NCBI GenBank assembly: GCA_020726135.1
Contig: DYTE01000004.1
Coordinates: 1 to 64,000 of the forward strand
Source: Rickettsia conorii
GTDB taxonomy: Bacteria > Pseudomonadota > Alphaproteobacteria > Rickettsiales > Rickettsiaceae
Length of the DNA stretch: 64,000 bases
Direction of reading: 5' to 3'
In this document: piece after piece, positions 22,728 to 33,062 of the stretch
Layout: the number at the start of each line of letters is the position of its first letter
Position numbering within the stretch: the first letter of the stretch is position 1
Position numbers and translations under genes: made by a program
Notes under the pieces: generated by a model
Told to the model about the DNA's origin: nothing
Database searches by the model: none
The model's input: only the letters and a program-made list of their open reading frames with translations

Positions 22728-25700
22728 ATGACTAAAAAATATTATAAAGATGTAGTTTCAAATCCTGATTTTGCAGAAGTGGAAAGTAAAATATTGCAAT
22801 ATTGGGATGAAAATAATATATTTCAAAAATCCATAGATCAGCGTAATGCTAGAGATGAGTTCATATTTTATGATGGTCCACCTTTTGCCAATGGTTTGCC
22901 TCATTACGGTCATTTGCTCACAGGATTCATAAAAGACGTATATGCAAGATATCATACAATGAAAGGTTCGCGAGTTGAACGTCGCTTTGGTTGGGATTGT
23001 CATGGGTTACCAGCGGAAATGCAAGCTGAAAAGGAGTTAGGAATACAGGGAAGAATTGCAATTTCTGAGTTTGGTATTGATAAGTTCAATCAATATTGTG
23101 AAACATCTGTAATGAAATATACAAATGAGTGGGAAACTTATGTAAAGAGACAAGCAAGATGGGTGGATTTTAAGAATTCATATAAAACTATGGATTTAGA
23201 ATTTATGGAATCAGTTTTGTCTGCTTTCAAGGAACTTTATAATAGAGGCTGTATTTATGAATCTATGCGCGTGATGCCTTATTCATACGCATGTCAAACA
23301 CCTCTGTCTAATTTTGAAACAAGATTAGATAATGCATATAGAGAACGCGCTGATAAAGCAGTAACACTTAGCTTTATTTTAAATGAAAAGCCATCTTTAG
23401 CTCCAGATCATTTTGATGAATATAAAATATTAGCATGGACAACAACGCCATGGACATTACCATCTAATCTTGCATTAGCGGTTGGAAAAGATATAGATTA
23501 TATCTGTATTCCTCATGAAAAAACATGTTATATAATCGCAGAATGGGCAGCTTTGCAATATGCAAAAGAACTTAACTATGTAGCTGATGAAAATTTTATA
23601 AAATTAAAAGGATCAGATTTAGAAAATTTAACATATATGCCATTATTTGATTATTTTAAAAATGAAAAAAATGCTTTTAAAATTTTAATAGGTGATTTTG
23701 TTGAAACTGGTAGTGGTACAGGAATTGTACATATGGCACCAGGATTTGGAGAAGATGATCAGATATTATGCGAAAAATATAATATTAATATAGTATGCCC
23801 AGTTGATAATGCTGGTAAATTCACATCACTAGTTCCTGATTTTGAAAATATTCTTGTCTTTGATGCGAATGATAAAATTATTATAAAATTGAAAGAACAA
23901 GGATCATGGTTAAAAACAGAACAATATCTTCACAATTATCCTCATTGTTGGAGATCTGATACACCATTAATCTATAAGGCTGTACCTTCTTGGTATGTTA
24001 ATATTACAGGAGAGTGTCTTGATAGACGTACCAAGACAACCAGAGAATCTATAAGAGATCGTATGTGTAGATTAAATAAAGATATTAACTGGATTCCTGA
24101 ACATATAAAAGAAGGTTTATTTGGTAAATGGATTGAAAATGCAAGAGATTGGTCTATTAGTCGTAATAGATTCTGGGGCACACCCATTCCTATATGGAAA
24201 TCAAACGACCCAAAATACCCAAGAATAGATGTATATGGTTCAGTTGCAGAATTGGAGAATGATTTTAATGTTAAAGTAGAAAATCTTCATAGACCTTTTA
24301 TAGATAGTCTTGAGAGGGCTAATCCTAATGATCCTACAGGCAAATCTCTTATGGTTAGAGTAGAAGATGTTTTTGATTGTTGGTTTGAAAGTGGATCAAT
24401 GCCTTATGCTCAACAACATTTTATGTTTGATGATAATTATCTAGATAAAAATTTAAATATTGCAGATTTTATAGTAGAATATTCAGCGCAAACTAGAGGT
24501 TGGTTTTATACTTTAATGGTTTTATCTACAGCACTTTTTGATAATATTCCATTTAAAAATTGTATATGTCATGGCGTAATATTAGATTCAACAGGTCAAA
24601 AATTATCTAAACGCTTAAATAATTATGCTGACCCATTAGAATTATTTGATAAATATGGTTCAGATGCACTCAGAGTTACAATGCTTTCATCAACTGTTGT
24701 TCAGGGACAAGAATTATTAATAGATAAAGATGGAAAAATGATATATGAAACATTACGTTTATTTATCAAACCAATATGGAATGCATATAATTTTTTTATA
24801 ATCTATGCTAATGCTGATGGAATAAAAGCTGAGTATTTAGATATATTACCTACCAATCTAAAACCATTAGATTCATATATTCTAGCTAAGCTTAAAATTG
24901 CAACGGAATCTATCACATCATCTCTTGATAAATTTGATACTCAGACAGCTTATAGTGCTATATCATCATTTTTTGAAATATTAAATAATTGGTATATTAG
25001 AAGAAGTAGAGAACGTTTTTGGAAATCAACAAAAGATGATGATAAGATTTTAGCATATAATGTTCTATATACATCTATCATAACAATGTGCAAATATATG
25101 GCTTCATTACTACCTTTAGTTTCAGAATCAATATATCTAAATTTAAATGATAATGAACAAAGTGTACATTTGGGTGATTTATATAATTTAAACTATATAA
25201 ATATTGATCGAGCACTAGTAGGAAATATGGATATTATTATAGATATCTGTAGTTCTGCATTATTTATACGTAATAATTTAAATATTAGAGTAAGACAACC
25301 TATTGCTGTTCTAAGTATAATTGGAGAAAATTTTGATTTTGTAAATCAATTTGAAGATTTAATTAAAGATGAACTAAATATTAAAGAAATCAAACTAATT
25401 TCAAATCTAGATGATTATGCAACAAAGAAATTATCAATTAATTTTCCACTTGTTGGTAAGAGATTAGCTAGTTCTGTAAAAAATATAATATCTGCATCTA
25501 GGCAAAATCAGTGGACTATAAAAAATGATAAATTACAAATTGCTGATGTAGAACTAGAATTGCATGAATATTCTCTAACTCTTGAACCAAATAAAAATAT
25601 TAAAGCAATTAAATCTTTATCATCTGGACTTGGTCTTGTAATATTAGATACAGAAATTACAGAATCTTTATATGAAGAAGGTATAGCTAGAGATATTATA

Positions 25701-25922
25701 CGTTTAATCCAAATATTAAGGAAAGATTCATCTATGGAAGTTTCAGATCGTATTTACTTAGAAATTTGCGGTGAGGAGAAATTAAAAAATATTTTATCCA
25801 AATATCAAAATTTCATTGAAGATCAAACTTTGAGCAAATTTACAACAAATTTAGATATATATAATTTATATGATGGAAGAATTGATATATTTGATTTACA
25901 AATACGCATAATAAAAATATAA
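22728..25922 (+). CDS. ileS: Isoleucyl-tRNA synthetase, long eukaryote-like type
   Basis: IleRS charges tRNA-Ile with isoleucine. The class I signature HYGH is at residues 59-62 (PPFANGLPHYGHLLTG) and the KMSKS-like element KLSKR at about 625-629 (GQKLSKRLNNYADP). The CP1 editing domain is present (WTTTPWTLPSNLALAV, GTGIVHMAPGFGEDD). Its length of 1064 residues and the motif spelling fit the type 2, eukaryote-like IleRS known from Rickettsiales rather than the roughly 940-residue proteobacterial type, which is established as an ancient transfer. It has its own promoter and no close neighbours on either side. Confidence 0.96.
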   Translation: MTKKYYKDVVSNPDFAEVESKILQYWDENNIFQKSIDQRNARDEFIFYDGPPFANGLPHYGHLLTGFIKDVYARYHTMKGSRVERRFGWDCHGLPAEMQAEKELGIQGRIAISEFGIDKFNQYCETSVMKYTNEWETYVKRQARWVDFKNSYKTMDLEFMESVLSAFKELYNRGCIYESMRVMPYSYACQTPLSNFETRLDNAYRERADKAVTLSFILNEKPSLAPDHFDEYKILAWTTTPWTLPSNLALAVGKDIDYICIPHEKTCYIIAEWAALQYAKELNYVADENFIKLKGSDLENLTYMPLFDYFKNEKNAFKILIGDFVETGSGTGIVHMAPGFGEDDQILCEKYNINIVCPVDNAGKFTSLVPDFENILVFDANDKIIIKLKEQGSWLKTEQYLHNYPHCWRSDTPLIYKAVPSWYVNITGECLDRRTKTTRESIRDRMCRLNKDINWIPEHIKEGLFGKWIENARDWSISRNRFWGTPIPIWKSNDPKYPRIDVYGSVAELENDFNVKVENLHRPFIDSLERANPNDPTGKSLMVRVEDVFDCWFESGSMPYAQQHFMFDDNYLDKNLNIADFIVEYSAQTRGWFYTLMVLSTALFDNIPFKNCICHGVILDSTGQKLSKRLNNYADPLELFDKYGSDALRVTMLSSTVVQGQELLIDKDGKMIYETLRLFIKPIWNAYNFFIIYANADGIKAEYLDILPTNLKPLDSYILAKLKIATESITSSLDKFDTQTAYSAISSFFEILNNWYIRRSRERFWKSTKDDDKILAYNVLYTSIITMCKYMASLLPLVSESIYLNLNDNEQSVHLGDLYNLNYINIDRALVGNMDIIIDICSSALFIRNNLNIRVRQPIAVLSIIGENFDFVNQFEDLIKDELNIKEIKLISNLDDYATKKLSINFPLVGKRLASSVKNIISASRQNQWTIKNDKLQIADVELELHEYSLTLEPNKNIKAIKSLSSGLGLVILDTEITESLYEEGIARDIIRLIQILRKDSSMEVSDRIYLEICGEEKLKNILSKYQNFIEDQTLSKFTTNLDIYNLYDGRIDIFDLQIRIIKI

Positions 25923-25937
25923 AGACTATACGTTTAT

Positions 25938-26124
25938 ATGGAGCACAAATAAATGTGGAGCATAAAGAAACATGGAGCAATGTTAAGTATAGAAATATAC
26001 TTAATACTAGTCACTTTAACATAAGATACTGATTTATTATGGAGCAGATAAATCTAATTACCTTATGTTAAAGTATTGAGTTAAAATAAATGAATTACTA
26101 AACAACGATACATCAATTATGGAG
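25938..26124 (+). repeat. Cluster of five TGGAGC repeats with two hairpins between ileS and mfd
   Basis: TGGAGCA/C occurs at about 25939, 25956, 25973, 26040 and 26120, four of them preceded by A. Between them are a 9-base hairpin with a GAAA loop (TTAAGTATA 25983-25991, TATACTTAA 25996-26004) and a perfect 13-base inverted repeat (26013-26025 and 26062-26074) with a 36-base loop that itself contains one TGGAGCA. No gene is credible in the 286-base gap. Confidence 0.6.
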
Positions 26125-26208
26125 CCTATATGATTGTTTTATTCGCTTAGAATTGATTCCATTCATTTCAACCTAGGCGTAATTATACCATAATGTTTAG
26201 AATATGCA

Positions 26209-29200
26209 ATGATAAAAGCTAATATTCCGTTAAATTCAGTAAGTTTTTTTGCAAAAAATTATCTTATTGAAAATAATATAAATAATTTAATAATAGCTTG
26301 CCCTTCTGAAGAGCTTGCTAAAATATATTACGAACAAATTCTATTTTTTGGCGTGGGAAAATATAAAATAATATTTTTTCCTAAATTAGACATTGAACCA
26401 TATGATTCTATTTCGCCATCATCTAATATTATGTTTGAAAGAGTCAAAATTTTAACATATTTATCATTAAATCCATCTAATAATTTACTCATCACAAATG
26501 TAGAAAATATTCTTGCAAAAGTTCCTCCAAAAGATATTTTTAAAAATTCATACATGAGAATAAAATTAAAAGACCAAATAACTATAGAATATTTATCAAA
26601 TTTTTTGGTAACTAATGGATTTTCAAAGAGTTCAAGAGCTATAGATGTTGGAGATTTTGCAGTAAGAGGTGAAATACTAGATCTAGTTTTATCAAAGGAA
26701 TGTGGTTATAGAATTAATTTTTCCTGGAATGTAATTGAATCTATTAAAAAATTCGATTTAGATACACAAATATCCTCAATATTATTAAATGAATTATTTA
26801 TCGGAAATAGTTCTGAAATAATATTAGATAGAATAAGAATTAATAATTTTAAAGAAAATTATATAAAATCTTTTGGGCTAAATAATATATATCATCCATT
26901 ATATCAAGCTGTGACAAATGGAAAAAAATACCCATCTTATGAAAATTTTGGTCAGTTATTTTATAATTCGCTTGAATTCTTAATAGATTATATGCCTGGT
27001 TCTCATCTCATTTATGATGATTTATGTTTGTCTTCATTAAAATCATTTGAGGAAAATTATAAGGAAATATATGATTTTAAAGTTAATAATAAGACATTTC
27101 AACCAATTATACATTATAATAAAATCTATACTAGTTTTGATCAAATTATAGAAAATACAAATAATCAAATAAAAATCATAGATCAAGATTTTGATAATTT
27201 ATATAAAATAGATAAATTATATGATTCCAATTTTAATGAACAAAAAACAATATATCAAAAATTTATACATTTAATTAATGAACATAAAAATAAAAAAATT
27301 ATTATATGTTGCTTTCTACAGTCTCAAATTGAGCGAATTAAATCTATTCTTGAAAATTACGATACAAAATTCATTCAAATTTCTCAATTATCTGAATCTA
27401 AAATAGAATTAATTAATTTAACAAAAGTCAATTTACCACAAGGCTTTTATAATAATGAATATTTATTCATATCATATTCTGATATTTTTAATGAAAAACT
27501 TACAATTTCAACAAGAAATGCTACATCTAATTTAAAGAATATATTAGCTGAGTTAGATAATCTACAAGAAGGCGAACTAATTGTTCATAAACAACATGGT
27601 ATTGGGCGATTTGAAGCGCTAGAAACATTAAAAATAGAAAATATTGAACATGATTTTTTAAAAATATTATATGATAATAACGATAAATTATATATTCCAG
27701 TTGAAAATATTGATTTAATTAAAAAATATGGTTCAAGTGATGCTATATTAGATAAGCTAGGATCTGAAATCTGGCAAAGAAATAAAGCTAAGGCAAAAAA
27801 TTATATAACAAGTTTAGCTTTAGAATTAATTTCATTGTCAGCTAAGAGGAAATTATTAAAAGCAGATATCATTGAATATGATTCTGAGCTTTATAATCAA
27901 TTTGTAAATAATTTCACTTATCAAGAAACAGAAGATCAATTAAAAGCTATTGATGATATAAAAAATGATTTTTCTTCTAATAGATGGATGGATCGTTTAA
28001 TTTGTGGAGATGTTGGTTTTGGTAAAACTGAAATAGCAATGAGAGCAATATTTATGGTTGCTAAATCTACTAATATTAGTAATGCCCAAATAGCATTGGT
28101 TGTGCCTACAACAATTTTATGCAAACAACATTATTCACGTTTTATAAAACGTTTTGAAAAGTTTAATTTGCATATAGTTCAATTATCAGGTCTTTTAACT
28201 TCTAAAGAAGCTAATCAAGTGCGTGCACAAATAAAAAATGGTACTGCGAATATTATTATAGGCACACAGTCATTATTTAGTAAAAATATAATATTTCACA
28301 ATTTAAAATTCCTTGTTATAGATGAGGAACAACATTTTGGTGTATCACAAAAAGAACATATTAAAAATCTAAAAACAGGAATTCATGTTCTATCTTTGTC
28401 TGCTACACCAATACCAAGAACATTACAAATGTCCATGGTTGGAATTAAAGATTTGAGTATTGTTGCAACGCCACCGCTAAATAGACTTGAGGTGCGAACT
28501 AATATTATGCAATTTGATGCTACAATAATTAGAGATGCTCTTTTAAAAGAACATTGGAGAGGAGGACGTAGTTTTTATGTCGTCCCTAGAATTAAAGATA
28601 TAGATGAAATTGAAACAATATTGAAGAAAATAGTACCAGAATTAAAATATAAAATTGCTCATGGATCTATGAAGGCATTAGAGATAGATGCAATTATGAA
28701 TGAATTTTCAAATGGAGGTTTTGATATATTAATTGCTACCAATATTATTGAATCAGGTATAGATATAGAAAGTGCCAATAGTATGATTATTCATAGGCCT
28801 TATATGTTTAGCCTAAGTTCATTATATCAATTAAGAGGTAGAATTGGTAGAAGTAAATTCCGGGCGTATGCTTATTTGATTTTACCACAAAATATCAAAA
28901 TTATGACAGACCATGCGCAAAAAAGATTAGATATTATGGCAAATACTTGCGCTCTTGGTTCTGGTTTTACTATATCTAGTCATGATCTAGATATTAGAGG
29001 TTTTGGTAATTTGCTTGGAGAAGAACAATCCGGGCAAATTAAACATATTGGAGTTGAACTATATCAAGAAATTTTGGAACAAGAAATCAATATTATTTCA
29101 AACCAGAATGAAAAACTTAATAATCATATTTCCCCTATAATTAATCTAGAAGTTCCTATTTTTATTCCAAATAATTATATTAAAGATTCAGACTTAAAAA

Positions 29201-29565
29201 TTGCTATATATAGGCGTATAGGTAATTTAGAAAATTATGTAGAACTAGATAAATTTAGAGATGAAATGATAGATAGATTTGGAACTATGCCTTCTTCATT
29301 TAAAAATTTGTTGGAAATTGTAAATATAAAACATAAGGCTATTAGGTTAAATATAGAAAATTTTGATTCCAGTAAATCTGGATTTTCAATTAAGTTTTAT
29401 GATAATTCAAATGGAGAAAAAATATTAGAATTTGTTAATAAATATTCTTCTAATGTTAAATTACGCCCTAATAATCGTATTATATTCTTTATTAATTTAA
29501 CTGAAGAAATAATAATTCCTGAAGCTAACAAATTGCTTGATTTGATGATAGACAATATTATTTAA
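26209..29565 (+). CDS. mfd: Transcription-repair coupling factor
   Basis: Mfd removes stalled RNA polymerase at DNA lesions and recruits UvrA. The 1118 residues contain the UvrB-like N-terminal module, the RNA-polymerase interacting domain (GELIVHKQHGIGRFEALE, about 455-520), a RecG-like motor with Walker A GDVGFGKTE (near 600) and DEEQ at 705-708, the helicase motifs ATPIPRTLQMS and QLRGRIGRS, and the C-terminal UvrA-inhibitory domain. The conserved leader of the next gene begins right at the mfd stop codon. Confidence 0.97.
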   Translation: MIKANIPLNSVSFFAKNYLIENNINNLIIACPSEELAKIYYEQILFFGVGKYKIIFFPKLDIEPYDSISPSSNIMFERVKILTYLSLNPSNNLLITNVENILAKVPPKDIFKNSYMRIKLKDQITIEYLSNFLVTNGFSKSSRAIDVGDFAVRGEILDLVLSKECGYRINFSWNVIESIKKFDLDTQISSILLNELFIGNSSEIILDRIRINNFKENYIKSFGLNNIYHPLYQAVTNGKKYPSYENFGQLFYNSLEFLIDYMPGSHLIYDDLCLSSLKSFEENYKEIYDFKVNNKTFQPIIHYNKIYTSFDQIIENTNNQIKIIDQDFDNLYKIDKLYDSNFNEQKTIYQKFIHLINEHKNKKIIICCFLQSQIERIKSILENYDTKFIQISQLSESKIELINLTKVNLPQGFYNNEYLFISYSDIFNEKLTISTRNATSNLKNILAELDNLQEGELIVHKQHGIGRFEALETLKIENIEHDFLKILYDNNDKLYIPVENIDLIKKYGSSDAILDKLGSEIWQRNKAKAKNYITSLALELISLSAKRKLLKADIIEYDSELYNQFVNNFTYQETEDQLKAIDDIKNDFSSNRWMDRLICGDVGFGKTEIAMRAIFMVAKSTNISNAQIALVVPTTILCKQHYSRFIKRFEKFNLHIVQLSGLLTSKEANQVRAQIKNGTANIIIGTQSLFSKNIIFHNLKFLVIDEEQHFGVSQKEHIKNLKTGIHVLSLSATPIPRTLQMSMVGIKDLSIVATPPLNRLEVRTNIMQFDATIIRDALLKEHWRGGRSFYVVPRIKDIDEIETILKKIVPELKYKIAHGSMKALEIDAIMNEFSNGGFDILIATNIIESGIDIESANSMIIHRPYMFSLSSLYQLRGRIGRSKFRAYAYLILPQNIKIMTDHAQKRLDIMANTCALGSGFTISSHDLDIRGFGNLLGEEQSGQIKHIGVELYQEILEQEINIISNQNEKLNNHISPIINLEVPIFIPNNYIKDSDLKIAIYRRIGNLENYVELDKFRDEMIDRFGTMPSSFKNLLEIVNIKHKAIRLNIENFDSSKSGFSIKFYDNSNGEKILEFVNKYSSNVKLRPNNRIIFFINLTEEIIIPEANKLLDLMIDNII

Positions 29566-29647
29566 ACAATTCTTGATTATCTTTAATCTTTCTGTTATAT
29601 TTTTGCCACATTTATTAAATTAACATAGATTTGAAGGAGTTTATATG
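29564..29647 (+). promoter_or_regulatory. Conserved promoter/leader block, copy B
   Basis: This block contains TTGATT, 16 bases, TTATAT as a candidate promoter, then TTTTTGCCACATTTATTAAA and ends in GAAGGAGTTTATATG. It matches the block upstream of the coiled-coil gene at 18274 (18272-18353) over its whole length. It starts at the stop codon of mfd. Confidence 0.75.
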
Positions 29648-31177
29648 GGGAAAAAGAAACAAAATAATGAAATTAGTACAAACGAACAAATTAATTCCAA
29701 TACAGATCAAAAGGATTTATTAATTGAAGAATTGATAAAACAGAATGAAACATTGAGAAAAAATAATCTATTGCTGAATAGAATGCTCGATGAAGAGAAG
29801 AAGAAATCAGAAGAAGATTTGAAGAACGAAAAAGCAAGACATGCAAATCTTGTATTTGAGATAATTGAAACAACTGCACAACCAAAAGCAGAACCTGTAG
29901 ATTCACAAACAGAAGAACAACATAATGTTAATATAGAAGATTTGAATAAACAAATAGATGAACAACAAAATGAAATTACTGCATTAACAAAACAATTAGA
30001 AGATAAAGATAATGAATTAAAAACACTTATTGGTGTGTTACAAGGAGTTCAAGATAATTTATATGAAAAAGGTCAAGAATTATCAAAACTAAAAAATACT
30101 AAACAATCACCAACTGAATCAAATAGTTCAAATAAAATAGAAAATAACGATAAAAAAATAAAAGAATTGCAAGATGAACTAAAACAAGCTAAGGATAAAT
30201 TATCTGAACTTAATAAAAAAATATCAGGACAACAAAAGAAAGGCGCTAGTGAAACCAGAAAAGATATTAAACAATCATCTCAATTAGAAAGAACACAAAA
30301 AGAATTAAATGATTCAAAAGATAAATTAAACGAATTACAAACTAAATTAAAAAAATTAGAAGAAAAAACTAAATTACTTGAAGAATTACAGGCTGAAAAA
30401 ATAATACTAGAACAAGAACTTACTAAGTCAAGTGATAATCTAAAAGCAGCAACTAATCCAAAAATTAAAGAGTTAGAAAAAGAGTTAAAAAATGCCAATG
30501 AATCTAAAAAAAAATTGGAAGCTGATATAAGCACATTACAAACAAAATGTGGACAATATAAAGAGTCTAATATAGAATTAAAAGAAAAATTAACAAATTT
30601 TAAAAAAGAAAAGCAAGATATTGTAAAGCAAATTGATACATATCAATCTTTGATAAAAACTGTAGAAACAAAAATAACTAATCAGAAGAAACAGTCTGAT
30701 TTAGTGGCAAAAGACTATGATCTATTAGTCTCGGACCGTGAAAAACTAAGAGAAGTACATAATAATTTAATAAAAGATTATCGTGAGTTACAAGAAAAAT
30801 ATAACAAAGCTAAAAATGATGCTATAAAAATAGTATCACTACAACATGAAGCTCTTAAAATATCTCTTAATCTCGATGGTGCAGAAGATAAGCAAGAACT
30901 ATTTAATAAGATTCAAGCATTACAGTCACAGTGCGACGTATTAAAATTATCATTAAATCAAGGGCTACAAGGACAGGAAGAAAAAAACCCTGGTAGTCAA
31001 AATGGTACTAAACCTCCATATACTATATCTACATCTAAAGAGAATAATTGTCTGGTAGCAACTTCAGATGATATTAAAAATATAAATGAAGCTAATATAT
31101 TGAAGTTAGTTCTACAATTATCTGAGTCTAATAATGATGAACTAGATTCTGCATTATCAGGTTGTTCCTCTGATTAA
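29645..31177 (+). CDS. Coiled-coil protein next to the T4SS locus
   Basis: The 510-residue product is coiled coil for most of its length (dense Lys/Glu/Leu/Asn/Gln heptads from about 15 to 440) with a short Gln/Gly/Pro-rich linker near 440-460 and an acidic, cysteine-containing tail (DELDSALSGCSSD). It has no signal peptide and no membrane helix. It shares its promoter/leader block and an EKAR-x-A-x-L element with the 632-residue coiled-coil protein at 16376-18274. It converges on virD4 with an 80-base gap. A secreted or structural role is possible but unproven. Confidence 0.75.
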   Translation: MGKKKQNNEISTNEQINSNTDQKDLLIEELIKQNETLRKNNLLLNRMLDEEKKKSEEDLKNEKARHANLVFEIIETTAQPKAEPVDSQTEEQHNVNIEDLNKQIDEQQNEITALTKQLEDKDNELKTLIGVLQGVQDNLYEKGQELSKLKNTKQSPTESNSSNKIENNDKKIKELQDELKQAKDKLSELNKKISGQQKKGASETRKDIKQSSQLERTQKELNDSKDKLNELQTKLKKLEEKTKLLEELQAEKIILEQELTKSSDNLKAATNPKIKELEKELKNANESKKKLEADISTLQTKCGQYKESNIELKEKLTNFKKEKQDIVKQIDTYQSLIKTVETKITNQKKQSDLVAKDYDLLVSDREKLREVHNNLIKDYRELQEKYNKAKNDAIKIVSLQHEALKISLNLDGAEDKQELFNKIQALQSQCDVLKLSLNQGLQGQEEKNPGSQNGTKPPYTISTSKENNCLVATSDDIKNINEANILKLVLQLSESNNDELDSALSGCSSD

Positions 31178-31232
31178 TATATTTTTTAAATTTTGAAGTA
31201 GATTCTGAAATGAGTCTATGACAAAGTTTGTA

Positions 31233-31253
31233 GTCAACTTTAATATAGTTGAC
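31233..31253. repeat. Inverted repeat between convergent gene ends
   Basis: A perfect 7-base stem (GTCAACT 31233-31239, AGTTGAC 31247-31253) with a 7-base loop lies between the end of the coiled-coil gene and the end of virD4. There is no T-run, so it is at best a weak bidirectional terminator. Confidence 0.4.
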
Positions 31254-31257
31254 ATCT

Positions 31258-33057
31258 CTATTCTTCATCATTTGACTCATTCTCAACTTCATCATCTTCA
31301 ACTGACTCAGTTGACTCGCTTGATTCAAATTCACTATTATTTACTGTATAAGCATCTTGAGTAGGTACAAAAATTTGTGGTAAAAGTCTTTTTGTAAAGA
31401 AATTATCTGCATAATATTTTATTTTATTAGAACGAATAGGTGGAAAAGATTCAATCAAAACAATTTGCTCATCTCTTGGTAATTGTATAACTTCCTGTGG
31501 TAACAACAAAGCTCGTTGTACATTTGAAATATTTTGACTTCGTGATGAAATATTAAAATCAAAGAACATAGGTTTACTATATGAAGCTTGTTCAACAGTT
31601 TTATTACCACAAAGTTGAGATATTAAATTTGCTGTTTCATAATTATTTGCAGCAAATGTAATACGATATGTAGAGTTAGATAGGAATGAATTCATTCCAG
31701 CTTCTTCATATGTACCTTTTAATTGTTGAGTATCCTGAATGATTAAAAATAAACGTACTCTGTATCCACGAAAATAAGCAATACCAGATTTAAATTGTTC
31801 CATTTTACCAAGAGTTGGAAATTCATCCATCATGAACATTACACCGTAAGGCTCATCCTTTGTATCAGGTATTTTACGACTCAAAAATTCTGTTGCTTGT
31901 TGGTAGAATACCTGCATTAATTTTTGCAAACGTTGAATATTATCAGGAGTTAAACCAACATAAATTGTTGTTCTTTGCTTTTTCATTTCAATTATACTAA
32001 AATCTGATGAAGCTGTAGCTATATCAATTAATGGATTTGCCCATAATTCTAATGATGAGTTCATAGTTGATATAACGCCAGATCTTTCCTTATCAGCTTT
32101 TTGTAAAAATGCAGCAATATTCATATAAGCTACAGGATGAATAACTTTACCCAAAGTATCCAATACTACTGCTAAATTATATACTACATCGTCACTACGC
32201 ATAGTTCGCACAACTTCACCAAATGATTTTATCTTCGTAGAATCTGCGATTAAATATAATACTATTCCTAAAAATAAACTCCTTGCTTCATTATTCCAAA
32301 AATCTTTTTCTGGCATAATAAGATTTGATATTTTTTGTACGTCATCTACCATTTGTCCTGGTTTACTACTGACCCAATCTATTGGATTATAACAATGTGT
32401 TACACCATCTGGATTTGATGGTTCCCATACATAAACTTTATGACCTTGTTTTGCACGCCAACCACTTGTAAGTTGAAAATTCTCAAGTTTAATATCATGA
32501 ACTACAACAGAATGTTGCCAAAATAATAAGTTTGGGATTACAAAACCAACGCCTTTCCCTGAACCAGTAGGAGCAAAAAGAAGTGCATGTTGAAAACCTT
32601 CTGATATATAATAACCATTATTATCAACTCCTAACAACATTCCTTCTTTTGAACGTAGACCCGCTCTTTCTACATCTTCTTGTGTTGCCCAAGCAGCATC
32701 ACCATAGACAGTTTCTTTTGTTTTTCCAAATTCAAAATGTTTAATTGCTTTAAAATTTTTAATATAGAAAATTATTACAATAATTATAGGAGAAAATATT
32801 GTTGCAACTAATTTAAGTTTTAAATAATTATAAGCAGAAAACTGTAATTGTGGCCATACATTAATTAACCAAGATATATATTTATATAATACATAAAAAG
32901 CTCTTGAATCAATTCCTACATAATCTATTTCACCTGTTACAAAAGCAACGCATATTCCTGTAGTCCATAAAGTTATAAACAACACAAATGGATGAATAAA
33001 AATATGGCCTATTATATTGCGTAGTAATTTTGCAACTTTATTCAATTGCATAGTCAC
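31258..33057 (-). CDS. virD4: Type IV secretion coupling ATPase VirD4
   Basis: VirD4 recruits substrates to the T4SS at the inner membrane. The 599-residue product has two N-terminal membrane helices (about 20-42 and 83-100), Walker A FAPTGSGKG at 161-169, KLENFQLTSGWRA, and the Walker B region MFMMDEFPTLG, followed by QDTQQLKGTYEEAGMNSFLSN, all typical of the TraG/VirD4 family. The C-terminal 27 residues are strikingly acidic: 13 Glu/Asp and no Lys or Arg. It is the last gene of the virB7-B11-D4 operon, five bases after virB11. Confidence 0.95.
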   Translation of the reverse strand: MTMQLNKVAKLLRNIIGHIFIHPFVLFITLWTTGICVAFVTGEIDYVGIDSRAFYVLYKYISWLINVWPQLQFSAYNYLKLKLVATIFSPIIIVIIFYIKNFKAIKHFEFGKTKETVYGDAAWATQEDVERAGLRSKEGMLLGVDNNGYYISEGFQHALLFAPTGSGKGVGFVIPNLLFWQHSVVVHDIKLENFQLTSGWRAKQGHKVYVWEPSNPDGVTHCYNPIDWVSSKPGQMVDDVQKISNLIMPEKDFWNNEARSLFLGIVLYLIADSTKIKSFGEVVRTMRSDDVVYNLAVVLDTLGKVIHPVAYMNIAAFLQKADKERSGVISTMNSSLELWANPLIDIATASSDFSIIEMKKQRTTIYVGLTPDNIQRLQKLMQVFYQQATEFLSRKIPDTKDEPYGVMFMMDEFPTLGKMEQFKSGIAYFRGYRVRLFLIIQDTQQLKGTYEEAGMNSFLSNSTYRITFAANNYETANLISQLCGNKTVEQASYSKPMFFDFNISSRSQNISNVQRALLLPQEVIQLPRDEQIVLIESFPPIRSNKIKYYADNFFTKRLLPQIFVPTQDAYTVNNSEFESSESTESVEDDEVENESNDEE

Positions 33058-33062
33058 ACCCT

